Program-made: the position numbers and the translations under genes
Shown: in pieces, positions 4,608-7,174 of the stretch
How positions within the stretch are numbered: the first letter of the stretch is position 1
How the letters are laid out: every line of letters starts with the position of its first letter
NCBI GenBank assembly: GCA_030550225.1
Contig: JAUQPV010000129.1
Span: 1 to 7,174, forward strand
Direction of reading: 5' to 3'
Source: Acidobacteriota bacterium
GTDB lineage: Bacteria; Acidobacteriota; HRBIN11
Length of the DNA stretch: 7,174 nucleotides
Notes under the pieces: generated by a model
Told to the model about the DNA's origin: nothing
Database searches by the model: none
Seen by the model: only the letters and a program-made list of their open reading frames with translations

Positions 4608-6875
4608 TTAGGAGGGGGCGGGTGAGACGTCCGACGTTTCCGGGACTCGGTCCAAGCCGACCCGCCGGACGGCCAAGACCCGACTGAGGTTTCCCAGCTG
4701 TCGAAGGATACGGGTCAGCAGACCGGCGTCGGTGACCTGGGCGACCAGGACGATCTCGCCCCGCCCACCGCGGGTCCGGGCCTCGACCTGGCTTAAGTTT
4801 ACATTCCATTTCTGGAAGACGTCCAGCACGTTGGCCAGCACGCCGGGCCGGTCTTCGACTTCCAGGTGGATCGGCACCGGGAAGGTCTCCTTCTCGCCCG
4901 GCCGCCACTCGATTTCGGTCTGAAGCCGGTCGGCTCGGAGTTCCCGTCGTTGCGGACAGTCTGCTCGATGCAGGGCCGGCAGACGTCCCGGATGGGCGCT
5001 AAAGTACAAGAACACCGGCTCACCCGGTAGGGGTGCACAGCAGGCCGCCCGGCGGAACTCGACGGTCAGGGGTTCTTCCGAGTCCCGCAAGATCAGCTCC
5101 GCATGGGTCGTCGGGCGCCGACCCCGGAAGGGTTGGAGGAGCTTCTTCAGGAGGCCCGCCTGGGACGGTTCCTCGCGGAGGCGTTCGATCGCATGCCTCA
5201 GGCGTTCTTCGCTGACTTTCCGTTGACCGACCCAAACGAGGAAGTCGTCCAAGGTGTCGGCCCGAAGCCCACCGAGGAGACGGGGGAACTCGGGGGTCCG
5301 GCGGAGGCGGGTATAGAAGTCCTCGACCTCCCACTGGTAGGGCTCGAGCAAGCGTTCCAGGGTTTCCCGGCCAGCCTGTCGGAAGGCCTCCCGCTGGGCC
5401 TGTTGCTTGCGACGGAAGTAGGCCCGCAGTTTCTGTCGGGCCCGGTGGGTGACGACGAAGCTGAGCCAACTCTCTTTGGGTTCCTGGTGGGGGCTCGTGA
5501 TGATCTCGACGACGTCGCCCGTCCGGAGGCGGTAATGGAGGGCGACCTGGCGGCCGTTGACGCGGGCCGCATGGCAGTGCATCCCGAGGTCCGTGTGGAC
5601 GTGGAAGGCGAAGTCGACGGGGGTTGCCCCCTTGGGGAGCTCCAGGATTTCGCCCTTCGGCGTATAGACGTAAACCTTGTCGAAGTCCAAGAGGTTCTGG
5701 AGGCTTCGGATCAGCTCCTCGGGCGTGGCGCCCTGGGCCTCCAGTTCCTTCAGTTCCCGGATCCACGCCATGTAACGGGGGTCCGAGGCCGGGACGGCCC
5801 CTTTGTAAATGACGTGCGCCGCCAAGCCCCGCTCGGCGATCTCATGCATCTCGTAGGTCCGGATCTGGACTTCGACGGGGACCAAGCCGTCCGAGTGATG
5901 CAACAGGATGGCCGTGTGGATGGACTGATAGCCGTTCGGCTTGGGTCGCGTGATGTAATCGTCGAACTCGTCCCGGATGTAGGGCCACTTCTGGTGGACG
6001 ATACCGAGGACTTCATAGCACTGCTCGACGGTTTCGACGATGACCCGCACGCCCAGGATGTCGTGGACCTGCTCGGGGGGGATGCCCTTGCGGCGCATCT
6101 TCCGATAGATACTGGATGGGCGCTTGACCCGGGTCTGGATCGTGGCCGTCGTCAGGCCGCGGCCTTCCAGTTCCTGGGCAAGCTGGCGGCGGACCTCGTC
6201 GAGCAGGGCCTGGGCTGACGCCCGCCGCTGCTCCAGGACCTGCACGATATGCTGGTAGCTCTCAGGGTCCAAGTACCGCAGGGCCAAGTCACTCAGCAGG
6301 TCGTAGGCCTGGCCGACACCCAAGCGCAGAGCCATCGGGGCGAAGATCGTCTGCGTCTCCAGGGCGACCCGAAGGCGCTTCTCCGGCTCGACGGCGTCGA
6401 GGGTCATGAGGTTGTGAAGCCGGTCGGCCAGCTTCACGTACAGGACCCGGGGGTCCTCAGCGGCGGCCAGGAGCATACGCATGAAGTACTCGGCCTGCCG
6501 TTGCTCGGCGGACGTGAAGGCGTGCCGGGCCAGCTTGCTGAGGCCCTGCACGATGTGCGTGACCTCCGGCCCCACGACGGCCTTCAACTGCTCGACGTCG
6601 ACCAGATGAGGCGCTTCTTCCAAGACGTCGTGCAGAAGGCCGGCGGCGATGCTGACCTCGTCCAGACGCCACCGGGTCAGGATGTAGGCGACGGCCAGGG
6701 GATGGCTCAGGTAGGGGGAACCGTCCTGTCGGAGTTGACCCTTATGACAATAAGCCGAGAGGGCATAGGCCCGCCGCACCAGGTCCAGGTCGCCTTGCGG
6801 GCGGTAGGCCTGGAGGGCGTCCAAGATGTCGTCCACCCGGACGTTTTTCGGAACGACCAATTCATTGACTTCCAT
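4608..6875 (-). CDS. RelA/SpoT-family (p)ppGpp synthetase/hydrolase (long RSH)
   Basis: Makes the alarmone (p)ppGpp from GTP/GDP and ATP, and probably degrades it. Numbering is from ATG 6875 (755 aa, normal for long RSHs). The HD hydrolase domain (about 25-180) has H44, SHP (H58), HD at 82-83, EE at 86-87, and KLADRLHN (D151). The synthetase (about 240-360) has RVKRPSSIYRKM, EFDD (303-306), NGYQSIHT and VEVQIRT (E335). TGS (about 399-460) is followed by a helical region, a Cys-rich zinc-finger-like motif (CC 612-613, H636, C640) and an ACT domain (about 665-741). EFDD is the EXDD form found in RelA-type synthetases, while bifunctional enzymes usually carry RXKD. The hydrolase motif is HDxxEE rather than HDxxED. 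A TTG at 6941 in the same frame would add 22 residues, but that stretch has atypical codons and promoter-like boxes, so ATG is preferred. The gene lies between ribF-like and receiver genes. Confidence 0.95.
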   Translation of the reverse strand: MEVNELVVPKNVRVDDILDALQAYRPQGDLDLVRRAYALSAYCHKGQLRQDGSPYLSHPLAVAYILTRWRLDEVSIAAGLLHDVLEEAPHLVDVEQLKAVVGPEVTHIVQGLSKLARHAFTSAEQRQAEYFMRMLLAAAEDPRVLYVKLADRLHNLMTLDAVEPEKRLRVALETQTIFAPMALRLGVGQAYDLLSDLALRYLDPESYQHIVQVLEQRRASAQALLDEVRRQLAQELEGRGLTTATIQTRVKRPSSIYRKMRRKGIPPEQVHDILGVRVIVETVEQCYEVLGIVHQKWPYIRDEFDDYITRPKPNGYQSIHTAILLHHSDGLVPVEVQIRTYEMHEIAERGLAAHVIYKGAVPASDPRYMAWIRELKELEAQGATPEELIRSLQNLLDFDKVYVYTPKGEILELPKGATPVDFAFHVHTDLGMHCHAARVNGRQVALHYRLRTGDVVEIITSPHQEPKESWLSFVVTHRARQKLRAYFRRKQQAQREAFRQAGRETLERLLEPYQWEVEDFYTRLRRTPEFPRLLGGLRADTLDDFLVWVGQRKVSEERLRHAIERLREEPSQAGLLKKLLQPFRGRRPTTHAELILRDSEEPLTVEFRRAACCAPLPGEPVFLYFSAHPGRLPALHRADCPQRRELRADRLQTEIEWRPGEKETFPVPIHLEVEDRPGVLANVLDVFQKWNVNLSQVEARTRGGRGEIVLVAQVTDAGLLTRILRQLGNLSRVLAVRRVGLDRVPETSDVSPAPS

Positions 6876-6912
6876 CGCAAGTCCGCCGGCCGCCTCGTCG
6901 CGGCCTTCTCCA

Positions 6913-6941
6913 ATATTAAGCAGAGATAATCTTTCGGACAA
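6913..6941 (-). promoter_or_regulatory. Candidate sigma70-type promoter for the RSH gene
   Basis: On the minus strand TTGTCC (6941-6936) and TAATAT (6918-6913) are separated by exactly 17 bp in a locally AT-rich stretch. Each box matches the consensus at about four of six positions. Transcription would begin near 6906, giving a leader of about 30 bases before ATG 6875. This favours the ATG start, because the alternative TTG start would lie inside the -35 box. It is a pattern-based prediction. Confidence 0.45.
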
Positions 6942-6968
6942 CCGGTCCCGAGTCCCGCCTCCCCATCT

Positions 6969-7174
6969 TCACGGTAGCTCTTCCGGACGGAGTTCGGCCC
7001 GATGGGCCTCGTACCAGGCCCAATCCCACGTCGGTCGGAACCAGTCCACCGGGAGCGTGGCGACCGGTCGGTCTGTAAAGAAGCGGCGGGCCGTCTCGAC
7101 GTCCGCCTCGATCTGCCGGCGGAGGGCTTCTAAAGAGGGAAAGGACTGCTCGGCCCGGATGCGCTTCAGGAAGA
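6969..7174 (-). CDS. ribF: Probable RibF (riboflavin kinase/FAD synthetase), C-terminal fragment
   Basis: Only the last 68 codons are in the window; the gene continues past the right edge and stops with TGA at 6969-6971. The visible part reads FLKRIRAEQSFPSLEALRRQ, then IEADVETARRFF. This matches the end of the RibF riboflavin-kinase domain, where a strand-ending FLxxIR is followed by the (F)xSLEALxxQIxxDxxxAR helix. RibF phosphorylates riboflavin to FMN and adenylylates it to FAD. After that helix comes an unusual tail of about 35 residues, rich in Trp and Pro (VDWFRPTWDWAWYEAHR), which typical RibF proteins lack as far as I know. The 93-bp gap to the RSH ATG contains the candidate RSH promoter. 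The assignment rests on a short segment, so it is moderately sure. Confidence 0.65.
   Translation of the reverse strand, partial: FLKRIRAEQSFPSLEALRRQIEADVETARRFFTDRPVATLPVDWFRPTWDWAWYEAHRAELRPEELP

Noticed and set aside
5103..6218. 371-residue plus-strand frame opposite the RSH gene
   Set aside because: It is the antisense of well-conserved synthetase and TGS domains; long antisense frames are expected in GC-rich genes and its sequence shows no family motif.

Overview
The window is GC-rich bacterial DNA (roughly 60-65% G+C by eye) with strongly G/C-ending codons, short overlaps between neighbouring genes and palindromic intergenic DNA. No ribosomal RNA or other phylogenetic marker is present. 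A Hanks-type Ser/Thr kinase with a PEGA-like tail followed by an exported TPR protein is a layout common in Acidobacteriota and similar deep-branching GC-rich bacteria. That placement is an inference and weak.

Left part (1-1209, minus strand): one reading frame stays open from the ATG at 1209 to the window edge, 403 codons without a stop. It begins as a PflX-like (COG1313) radical SAM enzyme. Exactly at the third cysteine of the CxxxCxxC iron-sulfur motif it turns into an intein: splicing block A, block B, an HTH-like insertion, and the first LAGLIDADG homing-endonuclease motif. The rest of the intein and the C-extein lie outside the window. This is the most interesting object here.

Divergent intergenic region (1210-1559): no gene. 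It holds four consecutive palindromes with centres about 32-35 bp apart, flanked by 7-bp-period repeats that run in opposite orientations on the two sides, and a hairpin just before the kinase ribosome-binding site.

Middle (1560-3970, plus strand): a two-gene operon with an ATGA overlap. It encodes a membrane Ser/Thr protein kinase (cytoplasmic kinase domain, one TM helix, Pro-rich spacer, PEGA-like domain) and an exported TPR protein. A candidate terminator lies between this operon and the convergent genes.

Right part (4053-7174, minus strand): the 3' end of a probable ribF (FMN/FAD synthesis), then a full-length RelA/SpoT-family (p)ppGpp enzyme, then a receiver-only response regulator. The alarmone enzyme combines a largely intact hydrolase domain with the EXDD signature otherwise linked to RelA-type synthetases. 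The kinase, receiver and alarmone enzyme are all signalling proteins, but nothing in the sequence links them directly.
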